Assembly (NCBI GenBank): GCA_030141605.1 | Contig: JAQGDQ010000019.1 | Coordinates: 558,001-622,000 of the forward strand | Direction of reading: 5' to 3' | Origin: Tubiluchus corallicola | Taxonomy: Eukaryota > Priapulida > Priapulimorpha > Priapulimorphida > Tubiluchidae | DNA: 64,000 nt | In this document: positions 55,601 through 64,000 of the stretch, piece after piece | How positions within the stretch are numbered: the first letter of the stretch is position 1 | Layout of the letters: the number at the start of each line of letters is the position of its first letter | The notes under the pieces: model-generated | Told to the model about the DNA's origin: nothing | Databases searched by the model: none | Seen by the model: only the letters and a program-made list of their open reading frames with translations | Made by a program: the position numbers and the translations under genes

Positions 55601-57253
55601 GGAACTGTGTACGGAAAACAACCAAAGTCTAGTTTATAATTCAACACGCCCATCTTTCCTGCAATGGCGAACGTTTTGAAATACAGGCGTAACTTCACAG
55701 CTACGGTCGCTTTTATCGTTTTGGTATTTTTAGTTTGCAATCACCCGTTCATTTACTTTATGGCAATTTGTAATCTAATTGTCACTTGTATTTTTTGCGA
55801 CATAAAGTCAAAAAATCCAACGCGATCTTATTAATATACCTACCAGTACCAAACCGAATGTACTACAACAATTAAAACAGTGACCAACTCCAGCCAACTT
55901 AATTTAACCACTTCGAAAAACACACTACTCTGGCTGTAGTTGACGCTGGTCAAAAAGGGCTTGAGCATTTTTGAAACAGAACGTAAAATTGTTTAGTCAA
56001 CATATTCGTATGATTTCGCCAGGAAAACAATGAAATGACTCTTTTACAAGAAATGTTAGTTTTAGATGTAATTACATATACCTGCCAGTTGAGAAATTGC
56101 TCAAACACATTTCTAGGTATCGTATCTCCATCTTCTAGGGAATTATAGACAGTGGATGAAAACTCGGCATCATCGCTTTCTACGTGTTGATCAGATGGTA
56201 CCAAGTGAACAGCTGGATAAGATAATACAAAGAAGTGCGCTACAGGATGACAAACAACAGGAAAACTGGCAGAGCTGTTATTCGCGTAAAAAAGGGACGT
56301 ATACGTGCAATTTACGTGATACGAATAGCAGTTCATTTATTGAGTTAATCGCTTGCTAATTTATTCGATCTATAAATGGTTTGTTTCACCGTGATACTTT
56401 TCTCTTTCTCGTTGTTCAGTTTGTGTAATAAGATTTTATCAGTTTTTTAGTACTATGGCATCGTACAATTTTTTTTATAAAACAGACACATGGCAACGAA
56501 TAATAGTATTCTAAATGACATCCATGTAGTTGAGCAGAAAACTCAACAAGTTTTACGTTCCGGACTAGTTTTCTTTTCGTAAAGTGGGCCTATAAGTTGC
56601 AAGTGCGATTGTAAAGAATGAGCGGAATTTGTTAGGTATTTGATACTTTAAAGGGGGAGCGCGTTGACGGTCCAAGGTTCTTAAATTACCCTTTCTTTAA
56701 TAACCAAAGCCGAAAAAGCGTGAGTAAAATGAGAAGCATGTTTATAGGCAGAATACCGTACTTACATGTGTTTTAAATTGCCAAAAATTGCAATGTTTGC
56801 AAACACAAACAACATTAATAACAGTGCAACAAACAAACAATATTAATTAACGTGAGTATAAGCATTGATCAAAACTAATATATCAGTAAACCGTCTAACG
56901 TGGGTAATGCTCTGTGCTCTAAGACACAGTATCTACATATTACCAACGATTTAGTTTGGCAGAAGGCTTTTATAACATACGATATTCATAATATCTAAAA
57001 ATAAGTTAGGTACAAGTTTAAGATCACCCATGTCATGCAAGGTCAAATCTACCCATGAATGCGGCTTCAACGTGTTTAAAATCGCGACTGTTTTACACTT
57101 GCAACAGTTCGCGACAGCGAAAACTTAGCCGGTGAAAGAAACAAAAAATAGCTAGATTACATTTATAGAGAAATCTTTGCCATCAAACTTACCTGGTAAA
57201 GGCCATGCAATAACAGTCACTACAAGAAAGGAAAACACCACTAAAACATTCAT
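52505..57253 (-). CDS. Secreted-type galectin, first of tandem pair (5 exons)
   Basis: A beta-galactoside-binding lectin of 211 aa. Exons in transcript order: 57193-57253, 56082-56212, 55054-55172, 53694-53894, 52505-52628. They sum to 636 nt, in frame at every junction (phases 1, 0, 2, 2). Residues 1-16 form a signal peptide (MNVLVVFSFLVVTVIA, cleavage likely after VIA). Residues 17-64 are an acidic lead-in. The galectin domain spans about 70-211. Sugar-binding residues are all present: His123, Asn125, Arg127 (HFNPRF), Asn136, Trp143, Glu146, Arg148 (WGSEER). The final exon gives FDVGVNGRYFVSFAHRF and ends soon after strand F1, with no tail. Intron 4 carries a MITE. Classical galectins lack a signal peptide and leave the cell by a non-ER route, so this leader is notable. 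Family call is firm; secretion and ligand are inference. Confidence 0.9.
52629..53693 (-). other. Galectin 1 (of pair) intron 4
   Basis: 1065 bp, of which 661 bp is the MITE at 52820-53480. The rest is AT-rich. Confidence 0.85.
52820..53480. mobile_element. PIF/Harbinger-type MITE
   Basis: Terminal inverted repeats GGCCCATTTCACAGTGAG (left) and its complement at the right end are flanked by TAA on both sides (52817-52819 and 53481-53483). TIRs starting GGCC with a 3-bp TWA duplication point to the PIF/Harbinger group. The 661 bp hold no transposase. Subterminal AATTTTTCCT-like motifs recur in inverted orientation. Confidence 0.8.
53694..53894 (-). CDS. Galectin 1 (of pair) exon 4: sugar-binding core
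   Basis: 201 nt, from acceptor TTTTACAG to donor AGCGG|GTAAAT. Encodes FFINIQVGPKSPTNTIAFHF, then NPRFDEKIVVRNARLGADWG and SEER...FPFKPGQLFMIKI. It contains the full galectin signature. Confidence 0.94.
53895..55053 (-). other. Galectin 1 (of pair) intron 3
   Basis: About 1.16 kb, AT-rich. Around 54700-54850 there are weakly repeated TAGTGCAACACT-like phrases. No other gene was seen. Confidence 0.75.
55054..55172 (-). CDS. Galectin 1 (of pair) exon 3: CRD first strands
   Basis: Phase 0 in (AAATTATAG|GTCAGA), phase 2 out (ATGG|GTGAGA). Encodes ALMPGLPFETQTQNGF and then KAVYFLGRPSENPGRY. It aligns with exon 3 of the neighbour, including the shared NPG-x-YG end. Confidence 0.87.
55173..56081 (-). 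other. Galectin 1 (of pair) intron 2
   Basis: About 910 bp of AT-rich intron; nothing recognised. Confidence 0.8.
56082..56212 (-). CDS. Galectin 1 (of pair) exon 2: acidic lead-in
   Basis: Phase 1 in (TATCCAG|CTGTTC), phase 0 out (TGGCAG|GTATAT). Encodes VHLVPSDQHVESDDAEFSST then VYNSLEDGDTIPRNVFEQFL. It is rich in Asp/Glu, with no known domain. Chosen because phases match exon 2 of the paralogue. Confidence 0.78.
56213..57192 (-). other. Galectin 1 (of pair) intron 1
   Basis: About 980 bp, AT-rich; nothing recognised. Confidence 0.8.
57193..57253 (-). CDS. Galectin 1 (of pair) exon 1: signal peptide
   Basis: Encodes MNVLVVFSFLVVTVIAWPLP plus one base, then donor CCAG|GTAAGT. The long hydrophobic core with VIA before Trp is a typical signal peptide. 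Confidence 0.82.
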
Positions 57254-58679
57254 TTTCTCTTCGCGTTTTGTAAATGCGTTTTCTCTTAATAAGCGCCAAG
57301 ACGTGTGTTTACAATATTTGCAATATCGGGATGCCTTTAAACTTGCTGAATGCATATAATAAATTAATAAATTTTACCCTGGCCAACACCTGTTTTGGAT
57401 GTCTTCTTGCGTTACACGTCCCGGATACAGAGCTGTTACTTTATAGGCTGGGATGTTGTTGTTTTGTTTGTTTGGAAAGGTGTAGCACAAAAGTCGAGAA
57501 GACAAGGATGCAGTATGCTTGCTTTATCGAATTAATTTAGCGTCTTTAAAAGTACCAAGTACAACACTTGCAAAGTTCAAATAATGACATCTGTCATGAT
57601 CTGTGAATCGTTGTGCGTTTGGACTCTACAGTATATTCTAAGATGTCCATATAACATGCCCACCAAATAAATATCTACATGTTGTAAACAAAGGACTTGA
57701 CTAAGCAAAAGACACCAAAATGACACTTAGCCAATGCAAAACGCAGAGGTGATACTGAGAATTTATTGCCATTTGTTAAATGTACGGGAACGAATATTAT
57801 TATTTGGTCATATTTTAATACACATACGTGCTTTGCGTATAGCTGCTAGCGATTTCATGAATGTTTTTCTTTGGCTATAGAAAATACAAAATCGCCTGGA
57901 TAAATACCCAAACTTTGTCATAACTATAATGATATGTTGAAAAGCATACGTAATAGCCATACATCATCTATGCATAGAAACAAGGAGTTAAAAACGGAAA
58001 ATAGATGAACTAAGCAATTATATGACCACGATAAAACGGAAAACACGCGCATTAATACTGACAAAAACTAATTACGTAACTCTAATTATGCAAATCCTTA
58101 TTAATTTGCGTTTATTAGAACAGTTTTAAAATCAGATACTCGTTGGTGCACATTGATTCACACAAAAGTAACACACTTAACCAGTATTTATTCGAGTGCA
58201 GGTGTTTGCATTTTTAATCGGTATCAATAGCAGTATGAAATATTATTATAAGCTTATAGTCAGAATAGAGGGTGGCCGTTCACGTATTATACGCGATTGC
58301 ACTTGATTATATCTCTGAAACAAAATTTTATCAAATATATTTTAGGTTCTATAGATCGGTCACATAATATAAACTCCTTTTCAATGCACCATGAAATGAG
58401 TTTAATATTTATAACCAATTAGTACACTATGAATAGCTTTACATATTACATATTACTTGTTAACCGAATGAAACTATTCATAGCAAAAACTACAAAATCA
58501 ATGACTTGAACATTGAATTTCAGTGAGGTTAAGCAGCTACTAAAATTATTTCTTGCTTATGGAGTTCATTCTAGTGTATGAAGCCTAGCATATAGCCTGA
58601 GTAATCTCATGTAAAATGAATCCCATCAAAAATTTCTTTTGACGTTTGTTTTACATTTTAAATTTTGTGTTAAAGATGA
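57254..58679. other. Intergenic region between the two galectin genes
   Basis: About 1.4 kb between the start codon of one gene and the stop codon of the next, on the same strand. It must contain the promoter of the downstream gene and the 3'UTR of the upstream one. No core promoter motif or AATAAA could be assigned with confidence. Confidence 0.7.
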
Positions 58680-58872
58680 TCACTTGTCGCCTTTCCCTTC
58701 CGTTTTTTCTTCCACTCTTGTCTCGTCTTCCTCTCTACCTATAGGTGGACCATACTGAATGTATTTGTGAATGACCACATCGCCAGACATACGAATGACA
58801 AGGATGTCACATATGGGCGTGAACCGATACTGATAATCTATGAAGTGGTTTCCATCTATCGCGACAGAAAAC
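58680..58872 (-). CDS. Galectin 2 (of pair) exon 5 and charged tail
   Basis: Phase 2 in (GTTGCAG|GTTTTC). Encodes FSVAIDGNHFIDYQYRFTPI, then CDILVIRMSGDVVIHKYIQY and a Glu/Lys-rich tail ending EGKGDK, then TGA. Confidence 0.92.
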
Positions 58873-61800
58873 CTGCAACAGACGGAAATATACATAAGTT
58901 TTATAAGTTCATTAATAATTGTACAGTTGATATGTCTTGTAAAAAATATTAATATGTGTCGTATCGCACATGACGCAACCCATTATTAAGGGAAACATAA
59001 CTGGCAGCCTGATATCATCGATAATTTTTGTAGACATCGTAACCCAAACAGAATTACACAGGACTTGTCGAAAACAGTCTGGTACCAAACTAGTATTCAA
59101 ACGATCAAACACAGTGGCCACATTTGCTTTTTGATGGGAGATTACCTCACGTTAAAAGACACGATTTAAAAACACGATACCTCTAACAGGACAGATTTCA
59201 GACAGTCAAGAAATTTTTACCCATGTAAGTTGGTCCCTGTAAAGAATCAACAACTATCTGACTCACTGCAAAACAACGAAATAGTGATTCATTGCTTGCT
59301 GATTCATTTTCGGCTTTAAAGCGCTTTATACCTGTGGATCATTAAGGGGCTGTGCAAATAAGCCTTTTCAAGGTTAATAGGCTACCATACTTCTTCCTTA
59401 TCTCTGCAGATCTTTCCACGGTCTTACGTACTTGTCCTCAAGCATGTCAATTTCCAATACAAATTCCTGTCCCGGTTCGAATGGAAACCACATAGCCTGT
59501 CTCTCTTCAGGACCCCATTCTGGACCTAGACGTGAATTTCGCACTGTGATGCGCTCCTCGAATCGAGGATTAAAGTGAAATGCAATAGTGTTGTCAGGAG
59601 ACTTGTTGTCAACTTGAAAGTTAATGAAGAACCTGAAAGATTTATACTTGTAAATATATATTAGCACGTACATATTCACATACACTGTCGCGCACATGTA
59701 TGCACCATAATACACCTAAAACAGTCACATATATTACCAAATAAATAGCCTGCTGGAACGAGTGCGCAAGGCCACTTTGAGAGGTTAGAGAAAAACAAAA
59801 TTTGTTCTTTGATTTTGAGTATTATTATTTTTTCAAATAAAACATACCTCAGACAGTCCCGAGATGGATCATTTTGTTTGTTTACTTTATTTATTTATTT
59901 ATTTATTTTTAAAACCAAAGTCTTCGTGCGCTTATTTTAAAAAATCACTTGAGAACAGACTTTTGCAAAAAGCATTAATGAGCCACCTTTGTATTTTCCG
60001 TCACTTTTAATTATAATTTTAATGTAATGTCATTAAATGAGGTTAAGTAATGACAAATTCTAAAACTTGATGCATTGTTTAAATTTAGCAAGTTGGACTC
60101 TGCGTTTTTGCGTGTGGCGCGATGATATGCTTGTCTTTTATATGGTTTCAGAGGAGACTTCCCAACTTCTACACACAGAAATATAAAGAAGTGATTAGTA
60201 TGTCCTACTGGTCTGAAATTCGCTAAAATGTGACTTAGGTGCCTGCTCCAGCATGCAGGCTTTTCAATTATTACAGACAAAAATAACGAAGTTTTAAGAT
60301 ACATCATTTCAATACGATACCTAATAGATGGGATGTGAATTACAATGTATCTAGACACTTCTGCAGCGTGTCAAACCGCAAATGATTCAATTCCTGTACT
60401 TTTTTACTAATGTAGTTAGTGATTCTGTACTTCTGCATTTCTCCCTTATGTTCTTTCTGCTGTGCTTTAATATGTACTTGTATCCTTTTCAGTGTGATCA
60501 TTTTTATGCGTTAATAATATAAACTAAAAACGCCAAAAAAATTAGTGAAGTAGTTCCTTGTAATTTTTTTCTCTTTTTGTGCACCCGAAGAATTACAGTG
60601 CTAGTTCGAAACGTTGTATCGTTTCTCTTTTTCCTTGTTTTTAAATTGTGGGATTTTATATTCATTCCCACTGTTTATTCAGATAGAACTTAGAATGACT
60701 GTGTAATTATAATTTCAGCGTAATTTTCGCATTTTACATAATTATTATTATATACACTGTTTCAAATATTCGCTATACGTATACTCACATACAATTACAT
60801 ACTCATGGTGAGTAGATAGTGTGCATCAAAATTACTCCCTCTGCCTATTTGTGTTTAGTTGACCAAACAGTGTATGATCATATTGATCTTGTATGAATTT
60901 ATATGAGCTAAAAATCTTCAGAGACAGTGGTATACTAATAATAAATTTAAAAAATTATTAAAGCAAAGGTTATCCAGAAATATTAAATGCGATAAGCAAG
61001 GATGGTTCTGCGTAATATACTGATCATGAATGTGTTGGCCTAAAATTATTAATTGCGCAATTCGATTTAAAGTTATAGCAAAAATAGGTACCTACCCATA
61101 AAATCCTGGATTTTATGGGTATACTAATAATAAATTTAAAAAATTATTAAAGCAAAGGTTATCCAGAAATATTAAATGCGATAAGCAAGGATGGTTCTGC
61201 GTAATATACTGATCATGAATGTGTTGGCCTAAAATTATTAATTGCGCAATTCGATTTAAAGTTATAGCAAAAATAGGTACCTACCCATAAAATCCTGGAT
61301 TGTCGACCACTCTGCCTTCAAAGTAAAACGTCGTACCCTCCTTTCCGCCTCCATAAATTTCATGTTCATGAGGGAGATCTGGATTACTCAAAGGCGGAAT
61401 CGGGTACATAGGCCTCTGTAAATGCGTGCAAGTAAAGTCACAATGAATTTGTGTATAACAATGCTAATATTGTGTCATTTTGATTATTAAAATTTCGTTC
61501 TGTATGGGTAAACCTTATCCACAAATAACTGTTCCATAACCCCATACACGAAATCTTTAAAATAGTAAGCTGTGTAAAAATTTATAAACCACAAAAGCTT
61601 TCACTTTGCTTATACAAGTAAGCGCCTCATACTTACTACAGATTTCAACTTCTCATCGTAAACGTAAGCAACGACGTCTGCTAGATCATACGCCTCAGCT
61701 ATAAGAGATGAAATCGAAACTATAAATTATTTATATTGCAATTATGAAACCAATTTAAGTACTAATTGTAGTTAATAATTATTATTACTTCTAACTCAAT

Positions 61801-62871
61801 ACGCACGTTTTGCTTTATGGACTGCTTATTCATTTATTTTTGGAGTGCCATTTTACAAACAGTACAAGTGTTTACATGGTGTCACAAAGACTAATTATCG
61901 TCAATGATGAATTAAAGCTTGCTTCTAAAATACTTTCGAAACAAATAGCACATCCCAGAAAAGTAAGTCTATTATTCTTGCGAGCTTTCTTGATACCAAC
62001 GTTAAATTTATTCAGATTTAACTTGTAACATAATGAAGCGAACTAAAAATATAACTTTTAAAAATATTGGATGCTGTTTAATGTACGCGGGTTATAGCAT
62101 GGCTCAGTCAAAGCGTTTTCTCACAATAAGCTCCAAAATTAATCTTCAGAAATGTTTGCGTTTCATACAACTTATGATGCTCGTTTCCCTGTCTACAAAA
62201 TAGTGGACCCACAGAAACTAGTGCAGTTTTGAAAACACGCATAGTACCGGCACCTGCTCTACATGCATGCATAGTACGGGCACCAGCTCTACGAGCACGC
62301 AAAGTACGGGCACCAGCTCTACATGCATGCATAGTACGGGCACCAGCTCTACGAGCACGCAAAGTACGGGCACCAGCTCTACATGCACGCATAATACGGG
62401 CACCAGCTCTACGTGCACGCATAATACGGGCACCAGCTCTACGTGCACGCATAGTACGGATACCAGCTCTACCTGCACGCATAATAAGGGCACCAGCTCT
62501 ACGTGCACTAACGTTATGATACAATTAACAAAAAGTTACATTGGAACTCGCTGAAATTTTTTGATGCTTACATGTACATGTATTATCGAAATATTTTTGC
62601 AAATAAACTATTATAAGAATTCAGTGTGGTTATTTTACCTCTAATCAGACAAGGGTGGGCCAGGAACGTCTAAGACGCAATACGCGTGTAATAATTAGGA
62701 CTAATAACTAGACTAGCAATAGAAGAATATAACGCGTTATTTTTTCTTTATTTTTATTTGTGATAAACTAATGCAAAAATACTGATACTCACACTCTATC
62801 TCTTTTCTTGTTACTGGCTTAGCCGAAGTTAAAGCAATAGCAGCCAATACGACAACCCATTGAAGTTTCAT
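58680..62871 (-). CDS. Secreted-type galectin, second of tandem pair (5 exons)
   Basis: A beta-galactoside-binding lectin of 221 aa. Exons in transcript order: 62793-62871, 61637-61698, 61285-61415, 59432-59632, 58680-58872. They sum to 666 nt, in frame at every junction (phases 1, 0, 2, 2). Residues 1-17 form a signal peptide (MKLQWVVVLAAIALTSA, then KP). Residues 18-60 are a charged lead-in with a TRK site. The galectin domain spans about 70-200. Binding residues His110, Asn112, Arg114, Asn123, Trp130, Glu133 and Arg135 are all kept (HFNPRF, WGPEER). After the fold comes a charged tail (GREEDETRVEEKTEGKGDK) absent from the neighbour. Exon 4 leaves at AA|GTACGT, because the tempting GTAAGA 4 bp later breaks frame. 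A tandem duplication copies the exon 3 donor. Secretion and ligand are inference. Confidence 0.91.
58873..59431 (-). other. Galectin 2 (of pair) intron 4
   Basis: About 560 bp; nothing recognised. The equivalent intron of the paralogue holds a MITE, which is absent here. Confidence 0.85.
59432..59632 (-). CDS. Galectin 2 (of pair) exon 4: sugar-binding core
   Basis: 201 nt, the same length as the paralogue's exon 4. Encodes FFINFQVDNKSPDNTIAFHF, then NPRFEERITVRNSRLGPEWG and PEER...FPFEPGQEFVLEI. The acceptor is TCTTTCAG. Confidence 0.96.
60929..61112. repeat. 184-bp tandem duplication, copy in intron
   Basis: Near-identical to 61118-61301 at an offset of 189 bp. Its distal end copies the last bases of galectin exon 3 and its splice donor. 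Confidence 0.93.
61103..61127. repeat. Inverted repeat at the duplication junction
   Basis: CCCATAAAATCC and GGATTTTATGGG face each other with one base between them, exactly where the two copies meet (about 61096-61119). Confidence 0.85.
61118..61301. repeat. 184-bp tandem duplication, copy overlapping exon 3 donor
   Basis: The second copy. It includes the genuine 3' end of galectin exon 3 (61285-61301) and the GTAGGT donor. Confidence 0.93.
61285..61415 (-). CDS. Galectin 2 (of pair) exon 3: CRD first strands
   Basis: Phase 0 in (TTTACAG|AGGCCT), phase 2 out (TATGG|GTAGGT). Encodes RPMYPIPPLSNPDLPHEHEI, then GTTFYFEGRVVDNPGFY. Confidence 0.93.
61637..61698 (-). CDS. Galectin 2 (of pair) exon 2: lead-in
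   Basis: Phase 1 in (CTTATAG|CTGAGG), phase 0 out (TCTGTA|GTAAGT). Encodes EAYDLADVVAYVYDEKLKSV. No domain is known. Confidence 0.85.
61699..62792 (-). other. Galectin 2 (of pair) intron 1
   Basis: About 1.1 kb, including the 30-bp minisatellite at 62243-62512. The remainder is AT-rich. Confidence 0.85.
62243..62512. repeat. 30-bp minisatellite, about 9 copies
   Basis: The unit is of the form ACGGGCACCAGCTCTAC followed by a variable 13 bp (GAGCACGCAAAGT, ATGCATGCATAGT, GTGCACGCATAAT). Two unit variants alternate in the first half, suggesting an earlier 60-bp higher-order unit. The length is a multiple of three, so several frames on both strands stay open. These are repeat artefacts inside an intron. 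Confidence 0.95.
62793..62871 (-). CDS. Galectin 2 (of pair) exon 1: signal peptide
   Basis: Encodes MKLQWVVVLAAIALTSAKPV then TRKEIE plus one base. The donor is GAGT|GTGAGT. It has a clear n-, h- and c-region, with TSA before Lys-Pro. Confidence 0.87.
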
Positions 62872-63960
62872 ATTTTCATCCAAACAGTCACTTACAAATG
62901 GGCAAATACTTATTGCTATTGGTACAGTTAGGATCGTCAGAATATGCCGAGACCGAAATGGAACTCCTTCAAAAACTTTCTCTTATTTTATGAGTGATAC
63001 TTTGCTGATTAAAAACATAATTATCTAACACTGTCTTTAAACACCTGCTAGATTCACATGCCTCATATCATTTTTCATGTCGGACTATGTGAAAATAGGG
63101 GGTTGTTGGTTACTAAACATACAAGACATATCCTAAGTATGACATAAGAAGCTTGTACACTAATAATGTTTCGCGGCTGGTCTTGGCATAATCCCTCAAA
63201 TATGTAGTACAAACAACTGTGCAATTTTTGCAACCTGCTAAACACAAAACGTGTAGTTTTTACAAGATTAATTATCTCGAATGTGTAATTTACCAAATTC
63301 GTCATCTCAGATGCATAATTTCCAAAAATGTACATTCACTCTTCAATGCTATACTGTTGTGTTATGCTAATAACTGAAACCGCTAAAATGCGAGACTGTT
63401 AGGGGAATAACATAGATTCAAATTCTGTGGGCGTACGGCTGTATCTGAACTGTGGGAAACAACAAAGAAGAAATACAAAGCCCAGAAGATTACGGCTGCG
63501 TCACTATGCAATTCAAATGCAGACTACCTTACAAAGCTTCCGAATCAGTTATGTGGTTCTTTCACATTTGCTATCTTTGTTAATGCATGCATATTACATG
63601 CAAATATTGCCACGTGCCTCAAGCACAAAAAAACGTTCATTAAGTAATGAAGCGATACTGTGTATAAAACTAGCTGCCTAATAGTATAGCAGTTATTAAA
63701 AAGTTAAATCACAATAAATATAATTGTATAATTTCATATTTTAATAACATCTTCATTCATGATCGGTTATAACATTTTATAATGCACAAAAACACTGTAT
63801 TAAAGAAATTATAATCGCAATGCTACTTTTAAGTACAAAATGACATTCACACAGTCAGACAAACACACCTAATACTCTAACAACAAATCTTAACTTTTAG
63901 AATTCACCTTGTAACTGATATCAATTACACACACAGATAATTTAGAAATCTACTACAGTT
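62872..63960. other. Region upstream of galectin 2 (of pair)
   Basis: About 1.1 kb that should contain the promoter of the minus-strand galectin. I could not identify a TATA box or other element with confidence. A plus open frame at 63427-63681 has no recognised domain. Confidence 0.6.
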
Positions 63961-64000
63961 CTATACATCATAATCATCATCTTCAGTGACTGCTTGCTTT
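63961..64000 (-). CDS. Possible C-terminal fragment of another minus-strand gene
   Basis: The minus frame running off the window end reads KQAVTEDDDYDV and a TAG stop. The acidic ending and same-strand position next to the galectins suggest the tail of a further gene. Forty bases are too few to be sure. Confidence 0.2.
   Translation of the reverse strand, partial: KQAVTEDDDYDV

Larger units (their letters stand above)
59633..61284 (-). other. Galectin 2 (of pair) intron 3
   Basis: About 1.65 kb. It contains the first copy of the 184-bp tandem duplication (60929-61112). A 115-codon minus open frame at 60011-60358 has no recognised domain and is probably chance. Confidence 0.8.

Noticed and set aside
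59398-59431. Donor TAC|GTAAGA for galectin 2 (of pair) exon 4
   Set aside because: It leaves phase 0, but exon 5 needs phase 2; AA|GTACGT four bases earlier restores the frame and gives the conserved exon length of 201 nt.
62108-62524. 138-codon minus ORF and two 95-96-codon plus ORFs with repeated peptides
   Set aside because: Product of a 30-bp minisatellite inside a galectin intron; open in several frames on both strands.

Overview
The window is a stretch of animal nuclear DNA. It is AT-rich, its genes are split into many small exons by kilobase-scale introns with GT-AG borders, and it is full of microsatellites, MITE-like elements and one LINE. There is no bacterial-style gene packing. 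The proteins (an R7-family RGS protein with an exon layout like that of vertebrates, and galectins) indicate a metazoan. The repeat content and divergence suggest an invertebrate, but I cannot assign a phylum from the sequence alone.

Region 5034-48792, plus strand, holds one large gene: an R7-type regulator of G-protein signalling (RGS6/7/9/11 group, closest in wording to RGS7). Fifteen coding exons join in frame to 1323 nt (440 aa) with the full DEP, DHEX, GGL and RGS order. Its last intron (about 7.2 kb) appears to use a GC donor and contains a possible 18-nt in-frame microexon. Intron 8 carries a young, 5'-truncated non-LTR retrotransposon (35118-37778) with an 11-bp target-site duplication and one in-frame stop in the reverse transcriptase. 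The other introns hold GA, CA and pentanucleotide arrays, foldback elements, degenerate tandem repeats and tRNA-like sequences.

Region 52505-62871, minus strand, holds two complete paralogous galectin genes in tandem, tail-to-tail with the RGS gene. Each has five exons with identical intron phases (1, 0, 2, 2) and an identical 201-nt core exon. Each encodes one carbohydrate-recognition domain with the sugar-binding residues intact. Both have an N-terminal signal peptide, which classical galectins lack. Neither gene is represented by a single long ORF; both had to be assembled from splice sites. A 661-bp PIF/Harbinger-type MITE lies in intron 4 of the first (52505-57253). A 184-bp tandem duplication copies the exon 3 splice donor of the second (58680-62871), whose intron 1 carries a 30-bp minisatellite. 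The last 40 bases may be the acidic C-terminus of a further minus-strand gene.

The RGS protein (intracellular G-alpha GTPase activation with Gbeta5) and the secreted lectins have no evident shared pathway; they are simply neighbours. The most unusual content is the tandem pair of signal-peptide galectins and the splice-site oddities (GC donor, microexon, duplicated donor).
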